64,000 bases of DNA from Porphyra umbilicalis (GCA_002049455.2 KV918973.1:62001-126000), one strand, 5' to 3'. Numbered from the stretch's first letter, positions 11,288 through 22,909 are shown. Program-made: numbers and translations. The notes: generated by a model not told the origin, from the sequence alone.

Positions 11288-12054
11288 ACGAAAACGTAGC
11301 CGCATTGCTTTCTCTTGTGTTCGGGCTTGTGCTAGCCATGGGGACAACGAGCAATGGGGGACTGCCCACAAGTGGGGCCTCACGCACTACTGTTGGAGGC
11401 CGTCGGCGACGCCTTAAAGATGTCGTTCAGGTACAGCTCCGCGAGAGGGCAACTGGAGCCGGGGGCGTCGACAGGGCCAGCCAGAGGAAGCGCTCGGGCA
11501 CCCCAGCTTTACAGAGCGCCTCCGAGCTGTTGTCAGAGGTCGTCGGCCACTTCCCCTCATTGCGGGCGGTGCACATGAGGCACTGAAATTGGACTCCAGG
11601 GGGAGGGGGTGTGGAAAGGCCACCACACCAGGTGCCCTCCTGCACCCTTCAGGCAGCTCTCTCATGAGATGGCCACAACAGGTCGCCAGAGGGGGTGCTT
11701 CCGCCAGAATATGTTCTTGAAGCATCTGCTGGGAACGTTCTCAGCGAAAACACGTATTTTTCTGTGTGAGCACAGATCCGGACCCTGCTGTGGCACGTAG
11801 CGCTGGCCCGCAGTGGCGAGTCAGCCCCTCCCACCCTCGCGACCGACCTCGTCACTGACCTGTGCAGCGCGGTAAAAACGTGCGTCTCCTCTTTGCGCTC
11901 GAGCAGCCCGCCCTCTGCCCGTGCGTCAGTGCGGACCTCCCCCTTTTTCCCGCGCCGTTGCCAACGGCGCTCCGCCCCCTCCGTGTGTGCCACCGGCGCG
12001 GTCTCCGACTCCCCCCTCCCCCGCCTCCCTTCCGCCCCCGCCCCCTCCGCGGTC
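11288..12054. other. Spacer and probable 5' leader of the TMEM151-like gene
   Basis: No recognisable gene. The last ~160 bases are C-rich, with CTCC/CCCC pyrimidine blocks directly before the ATG at 12055, typical of the promoter/leader style seen before other host genes here. No TATA box stands out. Confidence 0.4.
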
Positions 12055-13041
12055 ATGGACGTCCCTGGCGGTGTGGCCGTCACGCACCCCATTGGCGGGG
12101 AGCCCCGCTGGGTCACCCGCACGACCGTGGGCCCGCCGCTCGCCGAAATTGACGACGTGCGGCAGCCGTGGCGGGAGCGTCCCGCGGTCGTCCACGGCCC
12201 CGTCGGCACCCTCTTTGGCTGTTCAGCGCTCGTCGGCGTGACCGCCTGCGGCGTTACGGTTGCCATGACCGTCGGCGGCTGGCTGTGGCTCGACATCCTC
12301 GACCATGCCGTGCTGGGCGCCGGTGAGGCGACACCGTGGTGGGTCTGGCTCTGTATCGTGATGCCCATCGTCCTGTCTGCGGCCTGCATAGCGCACGGTG
12401 CCAGCATGGCCGCCTGGGCCTATATGCGCGTCGTGCGCACGTGCACGACGCGCGCGTACGCGCTCCATGGCCTATCCTCTGACGATGCGGTCGTGCGCAT
12501 TGGCGCCGCGCTCTCCCATGACGCGGCGCTGCACATGGTCATGACGTGCTACCACGAGGAGCCCCACTCCACGCTCGCGCCGGCTAAATGTACGGCGTCG
12601 TGGACGGGCCGCCAGCCGGTCGTGGGCGTCTCGGCACTTGCGGCCGACGCGGGCGACGACTTTGACGTGCTGCTGCCCGGCCGCGGCGAGCCGCCCGTCC
12701 GCCTCTTCCTCCCCGCCCGCGCCGTCCTCACGCCCGCCGCCCGGGCGGCCGTCGACGCCCAAGTCGATGCCTTTGTGGCCGCCAACGTGCACCGCGACAC
12801 GCACCACGTGGTCGTCGTGCAGCTGGTGTTGCACGCGGGCTTTTGCCAGCGCCTAACCGTCTACGCGCCGGGGCGGCCGCCGGTGGCGCTCGGCCCGACC
12901 GCCTGGGCGGTGGCGGTGGCGGCCGCGTGCACGTGGGCGTTTGAGCTCGCCGCGCGGGCGGCGATGGGGGACCGCCAGCTGACGATTGCGCGGACGTTTG
13001 TGGTCGACGCGAGGGGGAATCGGGTGGGGAAGGGGGACTGA
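12055..13041 (+). CDS. TMEM151-like multi-pass membrane protein
   Basis: This frame encodes about 328 aa from ATG 12055 (MDVPGGVAVTH); an in-frame ATG at 11893 would add an Arg/Pro/Ser leader that looks like untranslated sequence. There are two N-terminal membrane segments (VGTLFGCSALVGVTACGVTV and WVWLCIVMPIVLSAACIAHG), a soluble region with a TCYHEEPHSTL motif, a block FVAANVHRDTHHVVVVQLVL then GFCQRLTVYAPGRPPVAL, and a further hydrophobic helix (WAVAVAAACTWAFELAARAA). The order two-TM, C-Y-H motif, N-x-x-R-D block, 'V-x-x-PG' strand, TM follows the TMEM151 family, whose biochemical role is not well established. Assignment is tentative. The gene is convergent with the ANL-like gene downstream and seems intronless. 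Confidence 0.65.
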   Translation: MDVPGGVAVTHPIGGEPRWVTRTTVGPPLAEIDDVRQPWRERPAVVHGPVGTLFGCSALVGVTACGVTVAMTVGGWLWLDILDHAVLGAGEATPWWVWLCIVMPIVLSAACIAHGASMAAWAYMRVVRTCTTRAYALHGLSSDDAVVRIGAALSHDAALHMVMTCYHEEPHSTLAPAKCTASWTGRQPVVGVSALAADAGDDFDVLLPGRGEPPVRLFLPARAVLTPAARAAVDAQVDAFVAANVHRDTHHVVVVQLVLHAGFCQRLTVYAPGRPPVALGPTAWAVAVAAACTWAFELAARAAMGDRQLTIARTFVVDARGNRVGKGD

Positions 13042-13662
13042 CGCGCCGCGAGGGCGGTGCTCCACGGCGGTGAGGGAGGCGGAGGGGTGTAGGGGGGAGG
13101 GAGGCGGGGGGGTATCCCAAATCGGCCGCGCACTCAGTCGGTCGCCGTCGAGGGCACAGCGGCCGCCCCGCGGCGTCGGTGCGGGCACGGTGCGGTGGCG
13201 CGCGCCGCGCCGCTCGGCCGCCGCGGGCGGCGAGCAAGGGGGGACGGGCGCTTGCCGCCGCGCCGCGTGCGAGCGGCCGCCGAGCGGTGGCGGCCGGCTG
13301 GTGGCCAGGACGTGGGCAAGGGGGTCGTCGGCCAGCACGGCGGCGGCGGCGGCGACGGCCCAAACCGTCAATGCGGGAGGGTGCTCAAGAGGGCAGGCGC
13401 CAAGACACAACCAAAAAAAAAAAAAACAGCGAAGCAAAACTATGGACACACCGAAGCAAGCACACACGCGACCTTGCCACCGACCTCCGGGGTGGCGCAC
13501 CAGTGACAACGGAAAGAAAAAAACAACAAAAGGACCACGCCGACGGACAAGAGTGCCACCAAACAGTGGCAACAGACGCCACACGCAGACACCCGCGGAC
13601 TTCCTCCCCACCTCTGGCCGCGCGCGCCTCTGCCACCTCCACGCTCTCGCTGGCCCGCGCGC
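13042..13662. other. Convergent intergenic region with A14 run
   Basis: This lies between two converging genes, so it holds both 3' ends. It has a run of 14 As at 13413-13426 and further A-rich bases to about 13530, in strong contrast to the GC-rich genes. No clear AATAAA is visible on either strand near the stops. Confidence 0.5.
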
Positions 13663-16397
13663 TCAGCCCGCCGGCACCTTCTTGGGCGCCTTGATCGCCG
13701 GCCGCCACGCCGGCTGCTTGACGTGCAGGTGCGCCGCATTGACGCCCGTGTAGCCGCTCATGTCGCGGAGCCCCGTCGACGCGGCGAGCGCGGCGCGGCT
13801 CGCATCCGCCGGCAGGGAGTCGACTTGGTAAAACTTGCGCGGCACCATCGTCGACGGCAGCATCGACTGGGCGTGGAGGCGGAGCCACGGCTCCGACACG
13901 CGCGCGCCCGGCAGCGTCACAAACGCCACGTGCACGTCGGCCGCGCCCGTGCGCGTGTCGGTGCGGCCAAAGGCGCGCGCGTCGGCAACGGCCGGGTGGG
14001 AGCGGAGGGCGGCTTCCACTTCCACGAGGGACACCTCCACGCGCTTGACGAGGCCCGTCTGCTCCCCCGTGTTGCCGACGAGCAAGCCGCCGACCGATGG
14101 GACGGAGCGGGAGGCGGCAGCGGCGGCAGCGCCAACGGCACCGCCGCCGGGCGCCAACCGCATTTGCCCGCCCTGGTCGATCGTCAGCCCAAACGCCGAC
14201 TCGGCAATCGCCTTGGCCGCCGCCACCGCCGCGGCGGTTTGCTGGTGGGCGTCCTCGGCAGACGCCGCGGCGGCCATGGCGCACGCCTCAACCGCGTCCA
14301 TCCGCACGTCCATAACGACGGGCGTCGACGGGACGGTCGCAACGGCCGTCGAGCCGACGACCGCCGACCGCTCGGCCGCATCCGCCGCGGCCGCGGCGGC
14401 GGCTTCGGCTTCCGCCAGGCGGCGGTTGAGGTCGGCCAGCTCCGCATTGTGGGCGGCAACGAGCTCCGCCTCGAGCGCCGCGTGGTTGGACTCGATCGCC
14501 TCGAGGCGACCGAGGATGGCCGCCGCCGTCGCGCCGTCAAGGGCCCCCTCGTCCGTGTCGGAAAGGGAGCGGGACGCTTCCTCGGCAGCACGGGCGGCCG
14601 CCTCTTTGGCGTCCGCGTCGGCCTTGGCCTGCGCGGCCGCCGCTGCGGCGGCGGCGGTCGCGGCAGCGGCCGCGGCCGCAGCCACCGCAGCCGCCTCGGC
14701 CGCCTTGGCCGAATCCGCCTCGGCCTGCTCCTTGGCGACGCGCGCGGCCTCTACCTCTTGCTCCTCGGCGACGCGCGCTGCTTCCTCGGCCGCCGCCGCC
14801 GCCGCCGCCGCCGCTGCCGCCGCCGCCTCCCGCCGCGACGCGGCACTGTCGACGGTCACAACGCCATAGGCGTCGACGGATCCCCTATCGGCGGTCGGCA
14901 TCCACAGGCGGGCGATGGACGGACCGCGGCCAGGGCCCTCCACGGCGGGCCCACCGTCCGTCGTCGACCCACCGCCGCCGCCGCCGCCATCGCCACCGTC
15001 CGAGCCCTCTGCCTCCTCGTCGGCGACGGCCCCGTCGGCCTCGGCCGCCGCAGCCGCCTCGTCGGGCAGCGAAAACGGGGCAGCCATCTCCGCCGCCGCC
15101 GCCGCCCCAGCTGGCCCGCGCGACGCGGCCACCGACGGCCCGCGGACGGCGAGGATGCCCGATTCACCCGGCGGCAGTCGCGCCCAGGTGCCGTCCTCTC
15201 CCCGCTCCACGGCGGCGACTTGCAAGTCCGCCGGCGGCCGCAAGCCCGCCGCCGGGTCGGCCGACGACACGAGCGCGCCGACGCCGACCGCTTCCGGCGG
15301 ACACCACGCCGGCAGCACCGGCGCGCCCGCCGCCGACGCAACGCCCGCGCCGCCCGGCCGCGTCACGCGGACGCACTTGAGGCTCGAGATGGGCGGCGAC
15401 GATGCGAGGCCCGCCGCTGCCGACGGGGGCACCGCCAACCAATCCGCATCGTGCTTGGCGGCCAACTCGGGGAGCGTCGGCGGCGGCGCCGACGCGGCCG
15501 CCACGGCCGCGCTGACCGGCGGGGGCGGCACGACGAGGTGCCCTCCCGAGTAGAGGGCGGCAATCAACTCGACGACGCCATTGGCGTCGTGCAACCCGTG
15601 CGCGAGGACGGTCGTGTGGCCGGTCGCCAAGTCATAGGCGCGCGCAAAACTCACCGCCGCCGCCGCGACCATGGCGTGCGTCAGCCGCACGACCGTTGCG
15701 GCAGGGGAGAGGGGCGCATCGGGGTCCCCCGCCCCCGACGCTGGCGGCAAGGCGGCGCCCTCCCCCTCCTCCTCCTCCTCGTCCGCGTCGCCCTCCCAGC
15801 CCGCCAGCAGGTGGACGGCCACCTCCTCTGGGTCGATCGTAAAGTCGGCGGCGCCGCCCTTCCACGCGGCGCCCTCGGCCGCAAACCGCCCCCGCACGTC
15901 GAGGCCGACGCCCTCATTGACGCTCCGCGTTAGGTGCCACGGGAGGACGCCCGCCGCTTCCGCCGCGTCGGCAGCGGCGGTTGCCACCGCTTCGTCGGCG
16001 AGGCTCGCCACCGCCCGCGCGCCGACGGCGGTGAGGGCACGCGCGAGCGCGGCCGCGCCGAGCGTCGGCGGCAGCGGCGCGGCGATCGCCCCAATCCACT
16101 GGGCGGCCATGAAGAAGCAGACGGCTTCGAGGCACGGCGGCGACACGACCGCCAGCACCGTGCCCGGCCGCACGCCCGCGGCGCGGAGGGTGCCCGCAAT
16201 GCGCTCCACGTACTTGTACACTTCCAGGTGGGAGACGACCGCCGGCCGCCGGGGGGGGCCCCGCCGGGAGGCGGGCGCGTAGACGGTCAGGGCGAGGAGG
16301 GTGGCATACCGCGCGGCGGGCAGTTGGCGGAGGGTCACCAACACGGGGGGGGGGCGGCGGCGCCGTCGCCGCCCGATGATCCCGACGGGGACGCCAT
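13663..16397 (-). CDS. ANL-superfamily (acyl-CoA synthetase-like) protein, probable pseudoenzyme with Ala-rich coiled-coil insert
   Basis: I choose ATG 16397 (MASPSGSSGGDGAAAPPP); the frame changes in ten Gs at 16345-16354 and then runs on with VLVTLRQLPAARYATLLAL. Upstream sequence to 16806 is open but looks like leader. ANL features in order: HLEVYKYVERIAGTLRAAGV and PGTVLAVVSPPCLEAVCFFM (N-domain start), PPGESGILAVRGPSV (near-A6), LWMPTADRGSVDAYGVV (A7, Asp kept), then SLVEVEAALRSHPAVADARA (A8 and C-terminal lid). The Ser/Thr/Gly-rich ATP loop (A3) is replaced by an acidic Glu tract, and the C-terminal catalytic Lys is absent (SLPADASRAALAAS where family members have GK). Between A7 and A8 sits a ~90-residue Ala/Glu/Lys coiled coil (plus-strand ~14560-14850). 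Nearest functional relatives would be oxalyl- or fatty acyl-CoA ligases, but adenylation is unlikely. No PTS1. Confidence 0.7.
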
Positions 16398-18575
16398 CAC
16401 GGGCGCAGCGCCGGGTGTACACGGTAGAGGTGCAGGACGGGGGAGGGATGAGGGATGTGGGGGGGTTGGGGGAGGGGGAGGGGAAACAAAAGCAGGGGAG
16501 AGTGGAGAGACTGGGGAGGACGGGGGGTGAGAGCAAAGGCGGGACCGTCGATAGGTCGGGGGCAGGGGAAGGGGATAGGTGTGGCAAAGCGGGGATCGCC
16601 GCCGACGGCAGAGGCCGAGGCCGCGTGTCGGTCCTCAGCCGGCGGTCGGCCGGCTGGTCGGTCGGTCGGTCGGTCGGTTGGAGCCAGGCAGCCACACACA
16701 CGCGCCTTCCCCACCCCGCCTGTGCGTGGTCCGCTGGTCGGTCAGCCCCCACTGCTCTGTCCCCCCCCCCCCCCCGCTCCGCCAGCAAGCCGTGGGTGCG
16801 CGCCACGCAGCGAGCGAGAGTGGCGGCGGCAGCGTCGGTGAGCGGGACGCAACAACAACAACAAAAGGCACGCGCCGGCGGGGTGGGTAGCGCGTGTCGG
16901 CCACCAGTGGGTGGGTGGTGGCAGCAGGCTCGCGCGCGCGCGCCCCAACCGCCGTCTCCCCGCGCTCACGCGGGGGTGGGGCACTCGGTCCACGTGGCCG
17001 ATTACAGCCGGCGGCGCGCGTGAAGCGGCAGTTGGTGGGGGGTGAGCGGTAGGTGGTGACAGCCGCACGACGAGGAGCGGTCCCGCGGGCACCGCGGCGG
17101 GTGGAGGAGGACGGCGGGGTGGAGGTGGAGGTGGTGGTCCAACGGTCGTCTGGCTGGGGGGCCCAAGCAGCGGCACGCCGGTGGCACAAGCGCGGAGGCG
17201 GGCCGCGGACACGGGCCGGCGCGGCGGCTCGGGCGCGCGCCTCGGCGGGGTCGTGGGGGGCACGCAAGCGCACTACCCACCGCGCGGGCGACGCCGGCGT
17301 GCGCGAGTCGGCGACAGAAGCCGGCGGCGGCGTCGGCTGTACAGTAGCCAACCAACGCGCGTCATCCGGCTTCGTGCGCCGCGTGGGCCGTTCAAACAGG
17401 GAAAAGCGGTGTGGCCGCCACCACCGCGGAGGGCGCGTGTGACGGGCATGGCTGACGGCGGGGGGCTCGGTTTGCGGCCCCGCCGAGTCGCACGTCCCGT
17501 CCCGCCTGATGGGGCAGCACGATTCCCGCCACTTGGCCTGGCAGTGCACCAAAAGGAAGGGGGGCCGCTCGAGGTAGCGTGGGGGGGGGTGGCTTGGCGC
17601 CGCCATCGGCAAACAGGGCCCACGCCAGTCGACTGTAAAAGGGGGCTCTCAAACCCCGCGCGGGCGACAAGCAGCCTTTGTCGCCTGGGTAAATCTGTCT
17701 CGCATGGTTCGTCCTCGTCTGTCACATTGGCGTCGAGGACGGCGGTCTCTAGCCGGGAATATCAAACTCTCATGTTTTCATTCCAGAGCCATATGTGTGC
17801 TGTATAAAATGGACAGCAACTGCAGACATAAGTTGTCGAACCTACTGCACCGCGACTTCCGTGATTCCTTCAAAGGATGTGACTTTTTCTTGTACATTTC
17901 GATGATATTAGCAAGCTGTACGTATATTTCGTAACTCTGTCAGAGCGTAGTTTTCCCGATACTTTATGCTCTCTTCGAGAGGGAACATCGAATGACTGCT
18001 CACCCAGCGCCGGTGAATACGCGCGCCCAGGACGACGTTGTAACTGGCACCGCGGACGCTGACCAGAACACTCAAAAATACATCCATGGGTGCTGGAGTT
18101 GGTTATTGCCGGGCCGACGGATGGCTCCAAGGCCACGTCGGGAAGGGCCTAGCCGCGGAAATGTTGGTGTCGACAACGGGGTCTGTGCCGCTGCACAGCC
18201 GCGAGCGAAGTTGTGCCAATAGGGCCTGCCATAGATGCATCCTTCCACAGTTACTCCTGTACAATGCGAAAGCAACTCACACTCCAGCACCATCAAAAAG
18301 CTCGACAATCTACCTGAATCATCCACGCGTTGGACCCGTCGTCGTCAGCTCCACATTTTCGCCCCTCGTTGTATGCTTTGTTATTATTGCTTTTTTCCTT
18401 GTAACTGTCGATCGATTGACCCGGTCGTGTGTGCCGTGCGGGTAGAATGTTACCCCGCGGGAGATGGGGCGCGACCGACACTGACGGCCGGCCTGAGCGG
18501 GGCGGCGGGGGAGGCGGAGGGCCTCGTGCCGCGTTTAACGACCCGCTGCACCCCGCTGCCCCTTCTCCGCCTGGC
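16398..18575. other. Gene-poor, G-rich promoter-side region
   Basis: No gene is supported. The left third is purine-rich on the plus strand (pyrimidine-rich for the ANL-like gene, whose promoter must be here) and contains a GGTC microsatellite. Between about 17,700 and 18,440 the composition drops to near-average GC with ATATTTCG and TATAAAATGG patches, but open frames are short. Confidence 0.4.
16655..16680. repeat. GGTC tetranucleotide microsatellite
   Basis: Six tandem copies of GGTC, the last slightly altered (GGTT). It lies upstream of the ANL-like gene. Confidence 0.8.
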
Positions 18576-18866
18576 TAGTGTCCATTCTACTGCTCCCGAG
18601 GCTCAAATGAGCCTCAGATGAGGCTCAAATGAGGCTCCCTCTCATATGGCCTGGAAACGCGGCCTTTTTGGGGTGTCTGGGGCACCCCCTCCGAGTTTTC
18701 ATCGTACACAGCCGCCGAGTTGGCCCATAGGTAATGGACTGCGCTGAGCCCAGATCTATTCTCAGAAAGAGCAGCCGAGGCCGGAACCTGGTCACAGAGA
18801 GGCATCAAAAATAGGCTCAAATGAGCCTGACAGGCTCAAATGAGGCGGTCAGTAGAATGGACACTA
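18576..18866. mobile_element. MITE-like element with TA duplications, 15-bp terminal inverted repeats
   Basis: The ends are perfect inverted repeats: GTGTCCATTCTACTG at 18578-18592 and its reverse complement at 18850-18864. Both are flanked by TA (18576-18577 and 18865-18866), the target duplication made by Tc1/mariner-class transposases. Inside each end the motif AGGCTCAAATGAG is repeated (near 18599, 18621, 18813 and 18831). There is no coding capacity, so it is a non-autonomous element of ~290 bp. Confidence 0.8.
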
Positions 18867-19023
18867 AGCACGTCTGTCGTCTTTCGCGCTCCCCACCATC
18901 CTCCCTTCGCAAGCTTCTCTGCGCCCATCTGTCGTCTTTCGGTGGGCCTTCGGAGCGCTAGTGCTGTCCACGGGCGAGCACTTTCCATCCTTTTTCTCAT
19001 GTGTTTCTTGCGTGTGTCTCTGT

Positions 19024-19655
19024 TATGGTGCGTGTCCCAAAAATGAGACATGCGCGTTTTCTGAAGGACTGACACATCACTGCACGGGGGCAGGCGGCGT
19101 GGGGTACGAGAAAATTCTCGGCTGGCCACCATGGAAAGAGCCTCTCGCGACGCGTGCTTGGCTGACAACTCCTTAATACCCGCCTGTGGGCCCTGTTCTG
19201 TGGACCTCTCAGATAGCCACGATCTTGGAGCCAGTCTTTTTCAGGTTCTTGGGGTTAAAGGTTTGCAACGCCAAAGCTCATGTGCTAACTGGAGCTTCGA
19301 TGAGGGGTGTCCCAAATCGTGTTTTCCTCACAGGGGGCTACATGGGGGTATTTTTCACGTTTTTATTGGTAAGGTGGTGCCCTTTTCTTGGTGCACAAAC
19401 TGTCAGCACATGCCTGCTCTAGTATCTGTGCATTTGATTGGGCCGCGTGATCGTCACCTGTCGAAGTTGCAATGAATGACACTTTCCCCCATGACACGTC
19501 AGGATGTGCCGCCTCTGCTAACACTGTCAGGGGCTGTTCTGGAAGCACAGTGGGACCGAGTGGGTCACATTACATGATCGGACCGTTGCAGAAGGCCAGT
19601 GGGCCGAGAAAAAAAGAAAAAACCGCGATGTCTCATTTTTGGGACACGCACCATA
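19024..19655. mobile_element. MITE-like element with TA duplications, 26-bp terminal inverted repeats
   Basis: The ends are a perfect 26-bp inverted repeat starting TGGTGCGTGTCCCAAAAATG (19026-19051) and its reverse complement (19628-19653), each next to TA (19024-19025, 19654-19655). The ~630-bp body has no credible gene; short frames such as one at 19186-19422 look incidental. The TA duplication again points to the Tc1/mariner class. The ends do not match those of the element at 18.6 kb, so it is a separate family. Confidence 0.85.
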
Positions 19656-19895
19656 TGAACGCATCTCTTTGCCCAGCCACGTCTTTTCGTCGCCACTTCT
19701 GACAAGAAGCTGGTTGCCATAAATTTGGGGTTGGCTGTAAGTGACAATCAAGCCTCACCCGGAAGGCTGACCATACGGCGGCCCATAATGAATAAGCGGT
19801 TCATTTAGACTTTTGTCGTTTTATGTCATCTGCGAGGGCGGCACGAAAGTTGCAAGAGTTCGGTCCTCTCTGGCGCACATACGTATATTTTTTAT

Positions 19896-21080
19896 TTGAC
19901 ATTTGGCATGGACAGATTGAGAGCTTCTTCGAACCAAGAGCCACCGCGCGTATTCGCGAGAAAAAACGCGACCTATGCTCCCAGAAAAGCCGTTTGGCAA
20001 CGCCGGGTTGCAGGTCCCCATGTGTACGTAACGCCACTGCAAGGTCATCAATTGTCTGTCGTTTTTCCAGCCAATTGCACTGACCCAAACTCGACGGTGA
20101 CAGTTGCGGTGCGCCGTCACGGTTACGCGGCGGTCCGCCCCCCTCTCCCCCGCGCTCCGTGTTGCGATGCGCGCCTGGTGACCGGCATCGTCTTTGCATC
20201 CGTGCTGACGACGCAGCCGGCTCGCTCTCGGATCGTGATCAGGCAGACGCGTGCGTGTTCCGCTCCATACATTGCTCGGTTGCGGCCAACGCTGTTGCTT
20301 GCTGCGCTGTATGCCCGTGCTGCGCGTCGTCGTTGGCGGGGCAGACACTGCCGTGATACTTGACGTACGGCGGGTGGGCCGGCAGTCTCCAGTGGTGCGG
20401 CGCTGCACCTGCACTCCCGCGCAGACGGCCGTCTGTGCGCTTCCCAAGCGCCTTGCATTGAGAAGCAAACGGGAAGACGTGTCTTGCCAGGCGCCCCCTC
20501 CCCCCGTTGCCCGCCCATCCGCGACTGGGACCGCCTCCCGGCACTCCCGAGTGCCCTCCCCCGCCCCGCGACGATGCCCACTGCCGCTGCCGCCGCCACG
20601 GTGGCACCCGTAGCCCCGCCGCCGACGGTCCATGTTGGTGTCCCCCCCCCCTCTCCTGCGGCCGGCGGTGCTGCCCCCCACGCTGTCGCCACAGTCGGCC
20701 GCCGTTGCCGCCGCCGTTGACCGCGCTGCGCGACACCGTTACTCCCCTGGCACTCCTTGAAAGCGGCGGGCGCGCGTGGCGGGCGCCGTGCCTCTGCGGG
20801 TTGCTTCTGGTCTGCCGCACGCTGGCGGCGGCGCGCGGATGGCGGAGTGCCACGCTATCGGCTGACGAAGGGGCCACGCCGAGCGGCCGACGACGGGCGG
20901 CCGCCGCCGCCGTGGCCGTGCCACCAGCTGTCGCCGCCGTACCACCATCGCCAGTGGACGCCAGACTTGAGGAACAGCCAGCGAGGCTGACGGCGGCCGT
21001 CGACGTCATGACGGGCACGTTAGGCAACAGGCGGCTTGGGAGGTTCACAGCACGAGCAGGGGGCGGGAGAGTTGAGCAGG
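19896..21080 (+). other. Possible low-complexity host coding region
   Basis: Several plus-strand frames look partly protein-like in succession: HVYVTPLQGHQLSVVFPANC near 20,020, an ATG at 20574 opening MPTAAAAATVAPVAPPPTVH, and after a C10 run (20642-20651) TALRDTVTPLALLES and PPSPVDARLEEQPARLTAAV up to about 21,030. The frame switch at the C run resembles those in clear host genes. No domain is recognised and this could equally be non-coding GC-rich DNA. Confidence 0.25.
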
Positions 21081-22909
21081 GGGGCTCACTGCAGGGGGTA
21101 GATTCTGAGGATGTGCGGCACCCGCTGTCAAAGCGGCCGCCAGTGCCCGCGCGGCCCACACCCCGCACCACTGGGTTTTTGTCCTACTGCAGGGGCTCTG
21201 CGTGTGGTCTTCCACCAGCGCAGGAGGCTGCCCCACCGCGCCCGCCGGCCAACCACCCGCCCCGCCGACGCCGCGGGCACCGCGCACCGCCCAGTGCTGA
21301 ACGGCTCCTTTACCGTCCCCCCCCTGCGCGCGCCGTATATGCGGCCGCCGCCGCTGCTGGGGCACACCCGTCGCGGGGGGCGGTCGAGGGCACGCGAACG
21401 CGCAGGCGGGGTGACCCCCGGTGCTCGCGGCGCCGTCCTGGGCCTGGGCGTCGCCACCGTCGCGGGTGCGTCGCGCCCTCGGCGAGCCGCGACGCGCGCC
21501 GCGCGGGCAGCCGGACGGCGGCAGCGGCCAGATATGGCCGTCGCCCCGCGTGGCGCAACGTGTTGCGGAAGCAGCCTGCTGCTGGCCGCCATTCACCCCG
21601 GGCCTGGGGCGCCCACAAGGACGCAATGCACGTCCGCTCCTTTGTCGCACCGGCCACACCCCCGAGCCGCAGACCTCTGTCACGCGAGCGTCGTCGGTGC
21701 CGACATGGAGCTCGTCGACTCGGCTGACAGCGGGGCGACGGTCGTCAACGTCGACGCAGTTGACGGGGAGCATCATGGCTTTGGCTGCAAGCAGGGCCCA
21801 TTCGCCCAGAAACATTCATCAGCACTAGGAGAAACCCCCTCGGCCAACTTGGCCCTTCCGTCTTCCAAGCACGAGGTGGCAGAGGGGCGTGCTAGCAACT
21901 CGGGGCTGCGTGGCATTACCGAGCGGCGACGCACATGTGCCGGCCGGTGCCGGCACCCACAGTGGGGGGGGCGTCGCGCGGACTGTCGGCGGCACGACAG
22001 AGACAGTAGGGTGTGGAGGCGCTCAACGGGGGAACCGGGATGGGGGGGGGCGAACGCGACCAACATGGGTGGCCGCGGGAATGGGGGGCGGTGGAAGGTC
22101 CCGCTAGTGTCGGCCTGTACGTACAACTGCGGCCACCGACAGCAGCGCGGCGGCGACGCCTACCGCTGGAGACAGCGCATCTTCATTGTCGCACCAGTGA
22201 CTGTGGGCGCGGGAGTGGCGGCAGCCGTGGCGGTGGCGGTGGTGATGGCGGAGATGTTGGCGGCGGCGGTAGCGATGGCCAACGAGCCGCCGCCTGACGC
22301 GCCGTACGAAGGCGGGTCGGCCGAGAGGCGCTCGCAGCAAGCGTGGCAACCCCGTGCCTGACCGCGCCTGGCCACCGCCGCCGCCGGCATGCCGCGGCAC
22401 GTGTCAACCGTCCGGGTCATGCGGAGACTTTTGGCCGCTGCGGCTCGCCCTGAGAGAGGAACCTCCCCCGCGTCCCCCGCCATGGGCAAGCGTGGGCGGG
22501 CGGGACGGGGAGATTAAGGAGTCGTTCCCCCCCTGCAGACCGACGCGGGCCCGGCACCTAGCGCCCCCATCATGGCCATCGATTCCACATCTCGATGGCC
22601 GATGGGGCTTGATGTGCCTTGATGAGCGATTCATCTAAAGGAGACGATGTCCCGCCTCCCACCGCCAGCCGGCCTCCCATGACGCGCCGCAACAGCCATC
22701 AGATCGCATGGATGGGGTTGAGGTCATCCGTTGGAATGCGTACGGGAGCCGCGCGTGTCAGCAAACGACGGCAATGCGGCGCTGGACGCGGCGCTGGAGA
22801 AAAGCGCCGCGGCGACGCCCGAGACAAGCACGCACCGCTGGGAGGCGCTCGTCGGCAGACGGTGCGGTCATTCCGGCAGAGGCGAGCCGAACACGCCAGC
22901 TCGGAGTGG
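21081..22909. other. GC-rich stretch, no assured gene
   Basis: No gene can be supported. One plus-strand frame ends at 22361 with a hydrophobic helix (RIFIVAPVTVGAGVAAAVAV) and a short polar tail, which could be the last exon of a small membrane protein, but the rest of that frame is Arg/Pro low complexity. Confidence 0.3.

Noticed and set aside
13723-15933. 736-codon plus-strand frame over the ANL-like gene
   Set aside because: Arg/His/Gly-rich shadow of the minus-strand gene; no recognisable motif.
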